From Nitrospiraceae bacterium (lineage in GTDB: Bacteria; Nitrospirota; Nitrospiria; Nitrospirales; Nitrospiraceae), in the NCBI GenBank assembly GCA_035623075.1, contig DASPUC010000051.1, forward strand, positions 1 through 42,136: 42,136 nt of DNA, given 5' to 3'. The position numbers were made by a program, and so were the translations under genes. Position 1 is the stretch's first letter, and each line of letters begins with the position of its first letter. Of this stretch, positions 25,778 to 35,051 are shown piece after piece. Under the pieces are notes generated by a model, which saw only the letters and a list, made by a program, of their open reading frames with translations, was not told the origin of the DNA and ran no database searches.

Positions 25778-26761
25778 TCAGATGCCTCTCGTGACAAACT
25801 CTACGACTCGATTCTCAGCCCAATAGGAATCTTCACCGTTTCGTTTCCACTGGAAAAACCCGCAGTGACCTCCGTAACGAGGCGCCACGAGCGTGATCGA
25901 CGAATTTTGTGCGATGGCTCGCAGAGCGAACATAGAATAGGGAATGAATGGATCATCCTGGGATGTGATGATCAACGTCGGTACGGCTATTGACCCAAGC
26001 ACGTGACGAGAGCCAGCTCGGTCATAATAATCGGCTCCGCTACGATAGCCACCGTCCGGCGCGGTATACCGATCATCGAACTCGCGAATCAACCGAAGAC
26101 GGGCAAGTCCCCGGAGATCCCACTTGCCTGGTATCAGCGTCGCTTTCCGACGGAGGCGAGCCTTCAGTCTGGTTAAAAAATGGTTGTGGTACATCCAATT
26201 GCTCGGATGCTCCAAGGCATCAACGGCCTGCGTCGGATCGATGTTGGGACAGACCGCAGCCACACCTTTGAGGCTGGGTTCTGATGAGCCGAGTTCTCCT
26301 GCTGCTTTAAGCACGAGATTCCCTCCCATTGAATAACCGATCAACCAGATGCGGTCGAGACCGGCGACGGTTGCGAGCTCGCGGACGATTGATCGGTAGT
26401 CTCCGCTGAGGCCACTGTTATACAACGTCGGTGTCAGGTGTTCCGTCCCGCCGCAGGTCCGCTGGTTCATGCGAATTACATTGAGTCCTGCTCGATATGC
26501 CTTGGCGGCGATGCCGTGCATGTAATGCGAATCGCTGCAACCCTCGAGGCCATGTACCAGGATTACAGTCGCAGCAGTTTGTCGATTTGGTTGCCAGTGG
26601 CAGACACCCAGGAGTTGGGTGCCTGGCTCGACAGTGAACAGTCGATCTTCCTGAGGAACACCCTTCAACAGCAGGCCCCTTGGCCAATAACGTGAGACGA
26701 GTGTCATGGCATGGGTATTGCGGAGAATCAGTGGTGGTTGGAATGAAACGCTGGCACCCAT
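25778..26761 (-). CDS. YheT-type alpha/beta hydrolase
   Basis: The 327-residue protein begins with the family's usual 'FQPPLILRNTHAMTL' and has the alpha/beta hydrolase core. It carries 'VILVHGLEGC', the nucleophile elbow GYSMGGN (Ser), Asp in 'ITSQDDPFIP' and His in 'YGGHCGF'. YheT/ABHD1-3 members are esterases or lipases of uncertain substrate. 'MNQRTCGGTE' is also typical of the family. The start is placed at the sixth codon of the open frame; an ATG 15 bases earlier is possible. A terminator for the upstream gene ends about 24 bases before this start. Confidence 0.88.
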   Translation of the reverse strand: MGASVSFQPPLILRNTHAMTLVSRYWPRGLLLKGVPQEDRLFTVEPGTQLLGVCHWQPNRQTAATVILVHGLEGCSDSHYMHGIAAKAYRAGLNVIRMNQRTCGGTEHLTPTLYNSGLSGDYRSIVRELATVAGLDRIWLIGYSMGGNLVLKAAGELGSSEPSLKGVAAVCPNIDPTQAVDALEHPSNWMYHNHFLTRLKARLRRKATLIPGKWDLRGLARLRLIREFDDRYTAPDGGYRSGADYYDRAGSRHVLGSIAVPTLIITSQDDPFIPYSMFALRAIAQNSSITLVAPRYGGHCGFFQWKRNGEDSYWAENRVVEFVTRGI

Positions 26762-26784
26762 GTACACAGTACACATCCTAAAAT

Positions 26785-26818
26785 AAAAAGGGCGTCGTTC
26801 CTACTGCGAACGACACCC
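26785..26818 (-). terminator. Intrinsic terminator of small lipoprotein gene
   Basis: Read on the minus strand, GGGTGTCGTTC, a 7-base loop and GAACGACGCCC form a near-perfect stem followed by a T-rich tail (TTTTTATTTT). This is a textbook intrinsic terminator about 120 bases past the stop of the 26940-27290 gene. It separates that gene from the hydrolase. Confidence 0.85.
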
Positions 26819-26939
26819 ATAGTTAATGTGGCTCCCCAACGAGAAAGATTCTGGGCACTGGAGGTGCTCAGTTCGTGTTCTACACCGACGGAACGGGGTC
26901 TGACTCCCTAGGAGAGGACAATGCCAGTGATGACAAGCG

Positions 26940-27290
26940 TTATTGCCAACCATGGATCTGGTAGCCGCGAGCGACGAGACAGCGCTCCATTTCCTGGCGA
27001 TACGCCTCCAGGGAGGGCCAAGCCGGATGCGGACTGTCGACTGTGCCCAGTATGATGCCATTCGTGTACCCGCCGAGCGGTGGAAGCCACCGTGGCTGAA
27101 TACTCACTGGGGCCGCGGCGCGCACCTCTTGCCGACAGGCTCGGAGATCCCGGGCTTCGTCGTATTGGACACTGGTTTGCCCTTGCGCCAGATGCTCTAG
27201 GATGGGCTGGGGAAGAGAGCCGCTGTGAGAGCAGGCCCCACCCACGGCTATCACCAGAATGGGAACCAGTCCCCGAGAGAGAAGTTGCAT
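26940..27290 (-). CDS. Small lipoprotein of unknown function
   Basis: The 116-residue protein has a signal with the lipobox-like VGGACSHSG (Cys near 20). The mature part contains two further Cys ('DLRACRQEV' and 'MERCLVARGY') that may form a disulfide. The C-terminal pattern 'AYRQEMERCLVARGYQIHGW' is common among small lipoproteins of the 'ERCMxxRGW' type. A full terminator follows downstream. The overlapping frame 26908-27297 has poor composition and is rejected. Confidence 0.65.
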   Translation of the reverse strand: MQLLSRGLVPILVIAVGGACSHSGSLPQPILEHLAQGQTSVQYDEARDLRACRQEVRAAAPVSIQPRWLPPLGGYTNGIILGTVDSPHPAWPSLEAYRQEMERCLVARGYQIHGWQ

Positions 27291-27474
27291 AATACACTCG
27301 CTTTCCTCAAATTCTATTAGCTTATTTTAATTCCCTTTCGGTTACTTTACCACCATGACTGGAGGCCCTGGTGTTCCGTCTATACGCCGTTAGAGACTTA
27401 CGACCCAGTTAATGCAACCCACTCGTGTGGGACGGGACGAACCGTCCTTGACTTTCAGTGTCGTACTCCACTAA

Positions 27475-27506
27475 CCTCCCCCTCTCGATTGGGCTAGGGG
27501 TAGAGG
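27475..27506 (+). promoter_or_regulatory. Hairpin covering ribosome site of His-rich gene
   Basis: CCTC-C-CCCT (27475-27483) can pair with AGGGG-TA-GAGG (27496-27506) around a loop of about 12 bases. This hides part of the AGAGGAG ribosome site just before the ATG at 27510. Two small hairpins (CCCAC...GTGGG and GACGG...CCGTC) lie at about 27417-27455. The 219-base leader may therefore regulate translation; this is inference from pairing only. Confidence 0.35.
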
Positions 27507-27509
27507 AGT

Positions 27510-27821
27510 ATGACTCACATCCGCACCAAACGAGCACTTGCTATTCTCCTAGTGCTCTGTCTGCTGGTCATCGGCGGTCTTGCCTCGAGCCAGTCGATCC
27601 CACACGAATCGCGCCACGCACATCACGGCAGCGCCACACACGGCACGGTTCTGTGTTCGTGGATGTGCGCGGCTGGGCAAGTGCTGAAGGGGATTGACGC
27701 CCCGCCTCTGATCGAACGCTCTCCGGTTGCGTTCTCTGACCCACCGATCCTCAGATTCATCCCTCAGGTCACGTCCGAGACCACGCCCTCTCGCGGTCCT
27801 CCACCCTTTTCGACAATCTAA
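27510..27821 (+). CDS. Small secreted His/CxxxC protein, copy 1
   Basis: The 103-residue protein has a signal peptide or membrane helix (~9-27), then a His-rich stretch (HESRHAHHGSATHG), then LCSWMC. The C-terminus ends with 'SRGPPPFSTI'. The same order (HxHH, a later His, LCxxxC, a hydrophobic stretch, S-R-G/A-P-P) recurs in the proteins at 36215 and 39333, so the three are paralogues. His clusters with CxxxC bind soft metals such as Cu(I) in Sco-type proteins, but this small family is not one I can name. It opens the plus-strand envelope cluster. AGAGGAG precedes the ATG. Confidence 0.7.
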   Translation: MTHIRTKRALAILLVLCLLVIGGLASSQSIPHESRHAHHGSATHGTVLCSWMCAAGQVLKGIDAPPLIERSPVAFSDPPILRFIPQVTSETTPSRGPPPFSTI

Positions 27822-27914
27822 CTCATTTTGACCAGGTGGTTGTGTCCGGTGCCGGATCGAGTCCGGTATCAGGCCTCTTCGCCGCTCCAGGAAGCGGGAA
27901 AGGAAGATCACAGC

Positions 27915-28370
27915 ATGAACGGTCACATTGTCACACGTCTCGTCGCCCTTACGCTCTCGATAGGCATTGCTGGCACCGGTCTGATGACAGCCGCGGCGGC
28001 GTACTCAGAAACCAAAGCGGAGAAGTCCTTCACGGCGGTCGTCACCGATGCTCAAGGCGTCGAAACGGAAATCAAAAACGTGGTGTTCTATTGGGAGGAG
28101 AAGCTCAGCGAGACGTCGTTTGTTCCGCATGAGCTGCGACATTTGCCGGTCAAACGTGGAAACTCGACGATCAACATCCGGTTCGACCAAATCAAGCAAG
28201 TCGAGAACAAATCTCCCGGCACTGCCGATGCGGTGACTCTGGTGATTGCGCTCCACAATGGTAAGACGGGAGAATTCGGACTTTCCACTCCCGGAAGTTT
28301 CCGTGGAGAGTCGGATTTTGGGCAAACCGATGTTCCGATAAAGGGAGTTGCCAAGGTGGTGTTCAAGTGA
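27915..28370 (+). CDS. Periplasmic protein of unknown function
   Basis: The 151-residue protein has a signal peptide (~1-30, ending in an Ala run). The beta-rich mature domain has 'FTAVVTDAQGVETEIKNVVFYWEEKLSE', repeated charged strands and 'GVAKVVFK' at the end. AAGGAAG precedes the ATG. Its stop overlaps the GTG start of tonB (GTGA), so the two are made together. It may work with TonB or deliver a substrate in the periplasm. No family recognised and no Cys in the mature part. Confidence 0.7.
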   Translation: MNGHIVTRLVALTLSIGIAGTGLMTAAAAYSETKAEKSFTAVVTDAQGVETEIKNVVFYWEEKLSETSFVPHELRHLPVKRGNSTINIRFDQIKQVENKSPGTADAVTLVIALHNGKTGEFGLSTPGSFRGESDFGQTDVPIKGVAKVVFK

Positions 28371-29431
28371 CGGCAAGTTCCGACAAAAAACTCCAGATTC
28401 AGGCCTGGGGCATCTCTGTCGCGACTCATTCAGTTGTAGTCGGCATGGCTGTGGTATTCATGGCTCAGATCCAGCCCATCCCCATGAAGGACGTGTTCCA
28501 GTGGGAAGTGTCACTGGTGGAACCTGTCCAGCAAGAGGCGACGGCGGAACCGGAAAAACCAGTCCCTTCTTCTCCGGCGTCGAAGCCTCAAGCGGAAGCA
28601 ACTGCGAAGGCTGCGCCAGTTTCTCAAGTCATGACGCGTCAGGTTGAGACGGTAGAGAAGCCGGCCGTCGTTCAGCGAGCGGTTCAACAAGTCGTCGAAA
28701 CGGCGAAACTCATCGAGCAGACAGTTAAACCCATTGAACAGACGATTGCCGCACAGAGGCCAGAACCGGTGACGTCCGAGCAATCGGTGATAAAGCAGAC
28801 GCAGCCTCAGGAACGAGCTGCCGAGGGAAGCCTGCCGGCAGTGACCACCCAAGCGCCGGTCGTTACAACGTCTGCTCAATCAGTCATTGCACAAGCTCCG
28901 GTTGTGGCGAGCATCCCCGCCAATGAAACTGCGACAGTTATGACGCCTGCCATCCGGACGCAATCTGAAGTGACGCCTTGGCAGACTATTGGGGATTCGT
29001 CTCCAACCGTTGCGGGTGCGGAGGCTCCTAAAGTGCAGGAGCAACAGATCGCGTCGGTAACCGCGCCATCAGCGAGTGCGGTGGTAGCACAAGCTCCAGT
29101 GCAAGTCGCTAAGGCCGTACCGCAGACCTCCGATGTGCGAACCGATTATCGTTGGATTGGGGAGTCGCTCTGGCGCCGGGTCGCGGAATTGAAACGCTAC
29201 CCGAATTCTGCTCGCTTACACGGCCTGGAGGGGCGGGTAGTCTTGAAGGTAGTCATTCGCGCGGATGGGCATCTGGCCGGGGTTAGTGTGATCACAAGTT
29301 CAGGGCACGCGGTCCTCGACGATGCGGCGGTGGAGGCGGTGAAACTGGCCTGCCCGCTGCATATGAAACATGAGTTAGGGAAACCACAGATCGTCGTGAG
29401 TCTTCCGATTGTGTTCAGCTTGGCGAACTAG
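28367..29431 (+). CDS. tonB: TonB energy-transducing protein
   Basis: The 354-residue protein has one N-terminal membrane helix (~14-33) with the SxxxH pattern (Ser17, His21) that TonB uses to couple to ExbB/ExbD. A long Pro/Ala/Gln/Glu-rich spacer follows (~45-265). The C-terminal TonB domain (~265-354) carries 'RYPNSARLHGLEGRVVLKV' and 'SGHAVLDDAAVEAVK'. It transmits the proton gradient to outer-membrane receptors, presumably the one at 36640. No exbB or exbD gene is in the window, so it must borrow them. The GTG start overlaps the preceding stop. It is followed at once by an IS3 remnant. Confidence 0.92.
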   Translation: MTASSDKKLQIQAWGISVATHSVVVGMAVVFMAQIQPIPMKDVFQWEVSLVEPVQQEATAEPEKPVPSSPASKPQAEATAKAAPVSQVMTRQVETVEKPAVVQRAVQQVVETAKLIEQTVKPIEQTIAAQRPEPVTSEQSVIKQTQPQERAAEGSLPAVTTQAPVVTTSAQSVIAQAPVVASIPANETATVMTPAIRTQSEVTPWQTIGDSSPTVAGAEAPKVQEQQIASVTAPSASAVVAQAPVQVAKAVPQTSDVRTDYRWIGESLWRRVAELKRYPNSARLHGLEGRVVLKVVIRADGHLAGVSVITSSGHAVLDDAAVEAVKLACPLHMKHELGKPQIVVSLPIVFSLAN

Positions 29432-29441
29432 AGGACCGATA

Positions 29442-29831
29442 TGACCTTACTCATTTCAACCAGACCAGCAGAGGAGTGAGGCTCACAGGCTAGAGAAAAG
29501 GGAACCCTAGAGCGGAAGCGGTGCACTGCAGAAGAGATTATTGGCCATTTTCGAACGCTCGCGATTGAGCTGGGCAAAGGCCTCGGTATGCGCGACGTCC
29601 GTCGGAAACTCCGCACCATCCAGCAGTTGGGAGAGGAGTTGCCGAACAGGGGAACTCTTCGATATGCTACACGAGGCGCACGTCCTCGAGGATCGTTGGC
29701 GGCGTCATTACAACGCGCAGCGTCCGCATAGGGCCCTTGGGTATCGACCACCAACTCCTGACACTAGCTCACCCCAGCCGGTGTATAGACCAGTAGCTCA
29801 GAGGGTGGCCTAACAACTAGGGGGGAGGTCA
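29442..29831 (+). mobile_element. Degenerate IS3-family remnant
   Basis: One frame from about 29512 reads like an IS3 OrfA N-terminus (KRCTAEEIIGHFR...ELGKGLGMRDVRRKL). Another frame (about 29655-29813) is the C-terminal end of an OrfB transposase ('LEDRWRRHYNAQRPHRALGY'). The middle, including the DDE core, is missing and the frames are shifted. TGACCT at 29442 and AGGTCA at 29826 may be the outer ends of the terminal repeats. The element is dead. It lies between tonB and the thioredoxin gene and may have split a former operon. Confidence 0.8.
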
Positions 29832-29918
29832 ATCCTTATCTATGAGTTTGAATGAAGCCATGGAGCAAAGAGGCGGCAATCATCCACGAGCATGTGCGAC
29901 GGGTATGCCGGTTTCGCC

Positions 29919-30467
29919 ATGAGTCATCGTCTGCCCTGGCAACGCATCATCATCGCTTCGGGAGTGTGTCTCACAATGTATGCCGCAACGCTGGCGGCAG
30001 AGGACGATTTTACCCGCCTCAAAGTAAGCCGTGCGGGCGAAGGGACGCCCGTTCCGGCCTTTGAGCTCACGACGATAAACGGAAAGACCGTTGAGTTAAC
30101 GTCGTTGCGTGGAAAGGTCATAGTGCTGAATTTCTGGGCGACCTGGTGCGGGCCCTGCAAAGAGGAGATGCCAGCGTTGGATCGATTAAGTCGGCGATTC
30201 GACCCGGCCGATGTAGCCGTTTTGACGATCACTGCGGAACATGAAGACACCCGCATCAAACAATTTATGAACCAATTGAATTCATCGCTGCCGGTATTGT
30301 TGGATACGCAGCGGGACGTTGCCACCGCCCTCATGGTCCGGGGGTTACCAACCACCATTTTTGTTGCAAAAAACGGAACAGTCGTTGGCCGCGCCGTTGG
30401 CCCACGAGAATGGGACGGGGCCGACGCAGTCAGCTTCATTGAGCGTCTTCGTGATGGAGCTCGCTAA
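29919..30467 (+). CDS. TlpA-type secreted thioredoxin
   Basis: The 182-residue protein has a signal or anchor helix (~8-28). The thioredoxin-fold domain contains 'VPAFELTTINGKTVELTSLRGK', the active site WCGPC ('NFWATWCGPCKEEMP') and the cis-Pro segment 'RGLPTTIFV'. It is a periplasmic thiol reductase of the TlpA/ResA group, which in other bacteria reduces cysteines in copper-delivery proteins and cytochrome c partners. The CxxxC proteins of this cluster are natural candidate substrates; that is inference. An ATG nine codons earlier (29892) is an alternative start. Confidence 0.9.
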   Translation: MSHRLPWQRIIIASGVCLTMYAATLAAEDDFTRLKVSRAGEGTPVPAFELTTINGKTVELTSLRGKVIVLNFWATWCGPCKEEMPALDRLSRRFDPADVAVLTITAEHEDTRIKQFMNQLNSSLPVLLDTQRDVATALMVRGLPTTIFVAKNGTVVGRAVGPREWDGADAVSFIERLRDGAR

Positions 30468-30494
30468 ACACCTATGTGCCCGTACGATCCAGTC

Positions 30495-31763
30495 ATGACG
30501 CGTTTTAGGTTTCCTGGGACTGTCCTCACTAGTGTGCTCGCCATCCTCCTAGCCGCTGAATCGCTCATGGCCGAGCCGGCTCTGACTCTTCCCTCGCTCC
30601 CACTTGGACCGACAAAAACTGTGGTCGAAGGCACGTACCAGCTTTCTCCGCCTGCATTACAGTTCGATCAGACCGGTCATCTTCACCTGGCTTGGTTTGA
30701 TCAGCAAGGAGAGACACGGGCACTTCGCACCGTTCAACTCACGGCTGAGAAGTCCGTTTCGGCCACGCCTACGCAAGTCAATCCGCCCAGTAGCGAGCCA
30801 GATAGCTTGCATCAGGCGCCGGGACTGACGATCGGCCCCCATCAGGAGGTGTTCATCACGTGGGCTCGGGCCGACAAGCACCCGGCAGCGGAATTTGCAG
30901 CGGATGTGATGTTATCCGTGTCACACGACCGAGGGGCGACGTTCGAGCCACCGCGTCTCGTGAATGATGACGGAGCTCCGATCAATCACAGCTTTGAATC
31001 ACTTCACGCCGGTGCTGACGGTATTGTATCCATCACGTGGCTGGACAATCGTAATAAGGAGAAGAGTGGAGCCGGAATACATTTCGCACGTTCGCGCGAC
31101 GGCGGGCAGACCATTGAAAAGAACCGAACCATGGACGGCATGGCGTGCCCATGCTGCCGTCCCATGGTGACCGCCGCGCCTGATAGCAGTCTCTGGGTCG
31201 CCTGGCGTAAAACCTTCGCGGGTAATGTTCGGGATATCGTGGTGGCACACTCGACAGATGCTGGACAGACCTTTTCTGCGCCAACGCTCGTCCACAAAGA
31301 CGGGTGGGTCTTTCCGGCCTGTCCTCACCGAGGCCCATCAATCGGATTTGACCGAACCGGACGGGTGTACATCGCCTGGTATACCGAGGGCGCCGACGAG
31401 CAGCCGCGGCTCTTTGTGGCCACCTCGGATGATGGCGGCAAGACTTTTTCCACGCCTGTCTCGCTCCACACCTCCACGACGTCCGTCCCTGATCAGCTTC
31501 GGATGGCCGTGCATCCCGACGGAGTAGTGATCGCTGTCTGGGAGGAAATCACGGGTGTCCGTAAACGGACCGTGATGCGCATCTCCCTTGACCGCGGCCG
31601 AAGCTTTGGGCCGCTCCAAACCTTGAGCGACGGCGCGAAAGCAGAATATCCCACCGTCGCGATCCATGCCGACGGATCTGTAGCGATCAGTTGGACGGAG
31701 CATGCTTGGCCAAACAATCGGATCGTCCTTCGCTCCGGCAATCTTTCACCACTCCTGCCATGA
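30495..31763 (+). CDS. BNR/Asp-box repeat protein with CPCC motif
   Basis: The 422-residue secreted protein has a signal peptide (~1-27) and a six-blade-propeller pattern with Asp-box repeats ('SHDRGATFEPP', 'SRDGGQTIE', 'STDAGQTFSAP', 'SDDGGKTFSTP', 'SLDRGRSFGP'). Sialidases share this fold, but here the repeats enclose 'GMACPCCRPMV' (~residue 215) and 'VFPACPHRGPS' (~275), giving four Cys and a His that could bind metal or heme. Sialidase activity is therefore doubtful. It follows the TlpA gene closely; that protein could keep these Cys reduced. The start is the second ATG of the open frame, followed directly by a signal-like sequence. Confidence 0.8.
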   Translation: MTRFRFPGTVLTSVLAILLAAESLMAEPALTLPSLPLGPTKTVVEGTYQLSPPALQFDQTGHLHLAWFDQQGETRALRTVQLTAEKSVSATPTQVNPPSSEPDSLHQAPGLTIGPHQEVFITWARADKHPAAEFAADVMLSVSHDRGATFEPPRLVNDDGAPINHSFESLHAGADGIVSITWLDNRNKEKSGAGIHFARSRDGGQTIEKNRTMDGMACPCCRPMVTAAPDSSLWVAWRKTFAGNVRDIVVAHSTDAGQTFSAPTLVHKDGWVFPACPHRGPSIGFDRTGRVYIAWYTEGADEQPRLFVATSDDGGKTFSTPVSLHTSTTSVPDQLRMAVHPDGVVIAVWEEITGVRKRTVMRISLDRGRSFGPLQTLSDGAKAEYPTVAIHADGSVAISWTEHAWPNNRIVLRSGNLSPLLP

Positions 31764-31841
31764 TTGACTATAATGCCGCTAGAACCATGAACGTCGAAGT
31801 TACTGCGATATCGAGCAACGCGCGATGAAGACACCAATTCC

Positions 31842-33194
31842 GTGTTACAAGCAATAGACGTCCGACGATGGTATGGCTGTGAGCCGCAGGGATCTGGTTC
31901 CGTGCCTCTCTTAAAGCCGTGGCAGCCGCCAAAGGAACCTCAGCCTACGCCGACCGAAGGGCGTACGGTCGGGACTGCCGATTTGACCGCTCTACGAATT
32001 CCGCGCGAGACTGGGGACAGCTCCCGTAAAAATACAAAATCTTCTCGATTGAAATGGTTTACAGTGATCGGCCTTGTGGGTCTCGGGCTGGTTAGCTGGA
32101 TATTTTCGAACTACTTAGCTCGCCCCCTCACCGTCTCGACCGCGCGTGTGACCGTGCTATCGGCTGGGTCGGCGGTATCTGGGGTTTCCGCAACCGGGTA
32201 TGTAGTTGCCCAGCGGCAGGCCTCTGTTGCATCTAAGGCGACAGGACGTCTGGAATATCTGGGCGTGATCGTTGGCGATCGCGTGAAGGAAGGGCAAGTC
32301 ATCGCCCGTCTTCAACGAACTGATGTGGATGCTGCCCTACGGCAGGCTCATGCCAAACTGGAGCTTGCACACGCCAGCCTCAACAGCGCCAAACCGGAAC
32401 TCCGGGATGCGAAGTTACAGCATGAGCGACTCCAGCGCTTGCTCCCTCTGGGATTTGTCACACAAGCCGATGTGGACATTGCCACTGCCCGGGTGCATCG
32501 GGCCGAAGCAGCTGTATCGTCTGCCGAAGCGGCGATCAAATCGGCGATCGCTGAACAGCAAGCCGCCGAGATCAACGTAGAGAATACCAACATCAGGGCG
32601 CCATTTGATGGAACGGTCCTGAAGAAGTTTACTGAGGTGGGCGAGGTCGTCGCCCCCTTGTCAGCGTCGACGGTCTCGCGCGCCGCGATCGTCCTGCTCG
32701 CCGACATGCAGTCACTGATGGTGGAAGCCGAAGTGTCGGAATCGGTCATCGGCCGTATACACTCCGGTCAGGCTGCTGACATTGCATTGGATGCCGTCCC
32801 GAATCGACGATATCGTGGGGAAGTCTTCCAGGTGGTACCCACCGCGGACCGGTCAAAAGCCACGGTGCTGAGCAAAGTCCGATTCCTCGAGATCGATGAC
32901 CGGGTATTTCCTGAAGCGAGCGCCAAGGTTATCTTCTCAGATGACTCTTCGTCCGTGATATCGAACACCGATAGCTTAGCTGTGCCAATGCAGGCCATTG
33001 TGTCCCGCGACGGTCACCAGGTTGTCTGGAGGGTTACTGATGATGTCCTTTCCGTGGTCCCCGTCGAGACCGGGCCGACGGTTGACAATATGGTCCTGAT
33101 ACGTGGAAAACTGACGATGAACGAGACGGTCGTGCTCAATCCGCCCGCTGGGTTGACGTCGGGATCGCGGGTCAAGATCGCCAGCGCACCGTAA
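31842..33194 (+). CDS. MacA/HlyD-type periplasmic adaptor
   Basis: The 450-residue protein has an unusually long polar N-terminus (~1-70), a membrane helix (~72-90), then lipoyl halves ('ASVASKATGRLEYLGVIVGD', 'NTNIRAPFDGTVLKKFTEVG'). These flank a long helical hairpin (~165-260). A beta-barrel and membrane-proximal domain follow. It pairs with the ABC ATPase and FtsX-type permeases directly downstream, giving a MacAB-like export module. The start is a GTG and is uncertain; no strong ribosome site is seen, so the true start could be further in. Confidence 0.88.
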   Translation: MLQAIDVRRWYGCEPQGSGSVPLLKPWQPPKEPQPTPTEGRTVGTADLTALRIPRETGDSSRKNTKSSRLKWFTVIGLVGLGLVSWIFSNYLARPLTVSTARVTVLSAGSAVSGVSATGYVVAQRQASVASKATGRLEYLGVIVGDRVKEGQVIARLQRTDVDAALRQAHAKLELAHASLNSAKPELRDAKLQHERLQRLLPLGFVTQADVDIATARVHRAEAAVSSAEAAIKSAIAEQQAAEINVENTNIRAPFDGTVLKKFTEVGEVVAPLSASTVSRAAIVLLADMQSLMVEAEVSESVIGRIHSGQAADIALDAVPNRRYRGEVFQVVPTADRSKATVLSKVRFLEIDDRVFPEASAKVIFSDDSSSVISNTDSLAVPMQAIVSRDGHQVVWRVTDDVLSVVPVETGPTVDNMVLIRGKLTMNETVVLNPPAGLTSGSRVKIASAP

Positions 33195-33208
33195 GACCAG
33201 CCACGACT

Positions 33209-33883
33209 ATGTCTGACGCACTCATTGAACTGCAGCACGTCACGAAGTCGTATTATCGGGATCACCAGGAGCTCAGAGTGCTGCAAGATCTCTCCTTGGC
33301 AATTCCTTCAAATAGTTTCGTTGCCATAATGGGGCCCTCAGGCTCAGGAAAAAGCACGCTGCTCAATCTAATAGCCGGAATTGACCAGCCGACTGGCGGC
33401 ACGCTCACGGTCGCGGGGACAGTCCTCAACACCCTGCGCCAATCGGCTCTGGCGGCGTGGCGTGTACGCCATATCGGCTTCGTCTTTCAGTTCTATAATC
33501 TGATTCCCGTCTTGACCGCTGCCGAAAACGTCGAGCTTCCGCTGCTCCTCACCCCGCTGCCGAAAAAACGGCGGCGCGAGCACGTTCAGGCGGTGCTAGC
33601 CTTGGTCGGCTTAACGACACACATGCATCACTACCCACGGCAGCTCTCAGGCGGACAGGAACAACGAGTGGGCGTGGCGCGCGCCATCGTAACTGACCCA
33701 ACAATCATTCTAGCCGATGAGCCGACTGGTAATTTGGACCGAGAGTCGGCGGAAGACATTCTCCTGCTGCTAACGCGGCTCCATCGTGAAATGAACAAGA
33801 CGATCATCATGGTGACGCACGACCCCCATGCTGCAGAACGGGCTGAAGTTGTGCGACGACTGGACAAGGGCGTGTTGGAGTAA
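33209..33883 (+). CDS. ABC transporter ATPase, MacB/LolD type
   Basis: The 224-residue protein has all the core motifs: Walker [10 protein letters not shown] (42-50), Q-loop '[10 protein letters not shown]', signature LSGGQ and Walker B '[12 protein letters not shown]', then 'VTHD'. The 'GNLD' after Walker B and the short length place it in the LolD/MacB/FtsE group that powers FtsX-type permeases. It lies 14 bases after the adaptor gene and three before the first permease. Confidence 0.95.
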   Translation: MSDALIELQHVTKSYYRDHQELRVLQDLSLAIPSNSFVAIMGPSGSGKSTLLNLIAGIDQPTGGTLTVAGTVLNTLRQSALAAWRVRHIGFVFQFYNLIPVLTAAENVELPLLLTPLPKKRRREHVQAVLALVGLTTHMHHYPRQLSGGQEQRVGVARAIVTDPTIILADEPTGNLDRESAEDILLLLTRLHREMNKTIIMVTHDPHAAERAEVVRRLDKGVLE

Positions 33884-33886
33884 CCC

Positions 33887-35050
33887 ATGACGTTGGGCAT
33901 GTTGGTCGTACGTTATGCCTTCCGCCGAAAGATCCGCCTCGCCTTGACCCTCGGTGGTATTGCAAGCGTGGTCCTCTCCTTTGCGCTCTTAGAAAGCACA
34001 TTGGATGCGTGGCGCTCCGGAATCGGTGCAGCCATGGCGAACCGGCTCATCACAGTCCACGCCATTTCAGAACCGCTGCATATTCCTCGAGCCTACCGTG
34101 AAAAGATTGCGACGATTCCCGGTGTCGTCGAAATCTCGTACGCCAACTGGTTCGGAGGCCAGTACAAAGATGGACGGGATTATTTCACCATCTACGCAGT
34201 CGAGCCAGCCAGCTATCTCGCGGTCTACCCGGAATACTTGCTGACACCGACGGAACGTGACAGCTTCATTCGCGATCGGATGGGCTGCATTGTCGGACAA
34301 AAGCTCGCCGCCCGTTTCGGGTGGAAGGTGGGCGATGTCATCCCGTTGCAAGGCACGCTGTACCCCGGGGACTGGAACTTCGTGCTCCACGGAATTTATC
34401 GCGGCGCGGAGCCAAAGACGGATGAGACGTTGATGCTGATGCATTGGGAAGCCATGAACGAGCGGCGCAAGGTGATTGATCCGGAACGAGCCGGAAATGT
34501 CAGTTGGTACGTGACGAAAGTCGCGGATGCGTCCTTGGCTTCGAATGTCGCAGCCACCATTGACAGCCTCTTCGCCAATTCGCTTGCGGAAACGCGGACG
34601 GCGACGGAGGAGGCGTTCGAGATGGGCCTGGTCGATATGTCGGGCGGAATACTGACCGCGATGCAGATCATGGCGATTGTCGTCAACGGCATCACCCTGC
34701 TCGTTTTAGCCAATGTCCTCATCATGGGCATTCGCGAGCGCACACGCGATTACGCCGTCATGAAAACGCTCGGGCTTCGCACCGTTCAACTGGCGCCCAT
34801 GATTGTGGGGGAATCGCTGATCATCGCGGCGCTTGGCGCCGCGCTCGGTGTAGGACTGACCGTGGCGGGGTTACCGCTGTTCGGCGGCTGGCTCCAGAGC
34901 ATCATTTTTTTTCCCGTCTTTACCGTCCATCTCAAGACCCTTTCGCTGACGATCATCGTGACACTGCTCGTTGCCGCGGTTGCCGCGGCTGGACCCGCCG
35001 TCCGGCTCATCCGAATGGCGCCCACGGACGGACTGCGGCACCTAGGGTAA
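33887..35050 (+). CDS. FtsX/MacB-type ABC permease, first copy
   Basis: The 387-residue protein has one N-terminal helix (~18-36), a periplasmic domain (~45-250) of MacB_PCD type, and three C-terminal helices (~258-280, ~305-330, ~350-370). The FtsX core includes '[20 protein letters not shown]'. It ends 'LRHLG', and the next permease starts one base after the stop. It should form a heterodimer with that permease, driven by the upstream ATPase. Confidence 0.92.
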   Translation: MTLGMLVVRYAFRRKIRLALTLGGIASVVLSFALLESTLDAWRSGIGAAMANRLITVHAISEPLHIPRAYREKIATIPGVVEISYANWFGGQYKDGRDYFTIYAVEPASYLAVYPEYLLTPTERDSFIRDRMGCIVGQKLAARFGWKVGDVIPLQGTLYPGDWNFVLHGIYRGAEPKTDETLMLMHWEAMNERRKVIDPERAGNVSWYVTKVADASLASNVAATIDSLFANSLAETRTATEEAFEMGLVDMSGGILTAMQIMAIVVNGITLLVLANVLIMGIRERTRDYAVMKTLGLRTVQLAPMIVGESLIIAALGAALGVGLTVAGLPLFGGWLQSIIFFPVFTVHLKTLSLTIIVTLLVAAVAAAGPAVRLIRMAPTDGLRHLG

Positions 35051-35051
35051 G

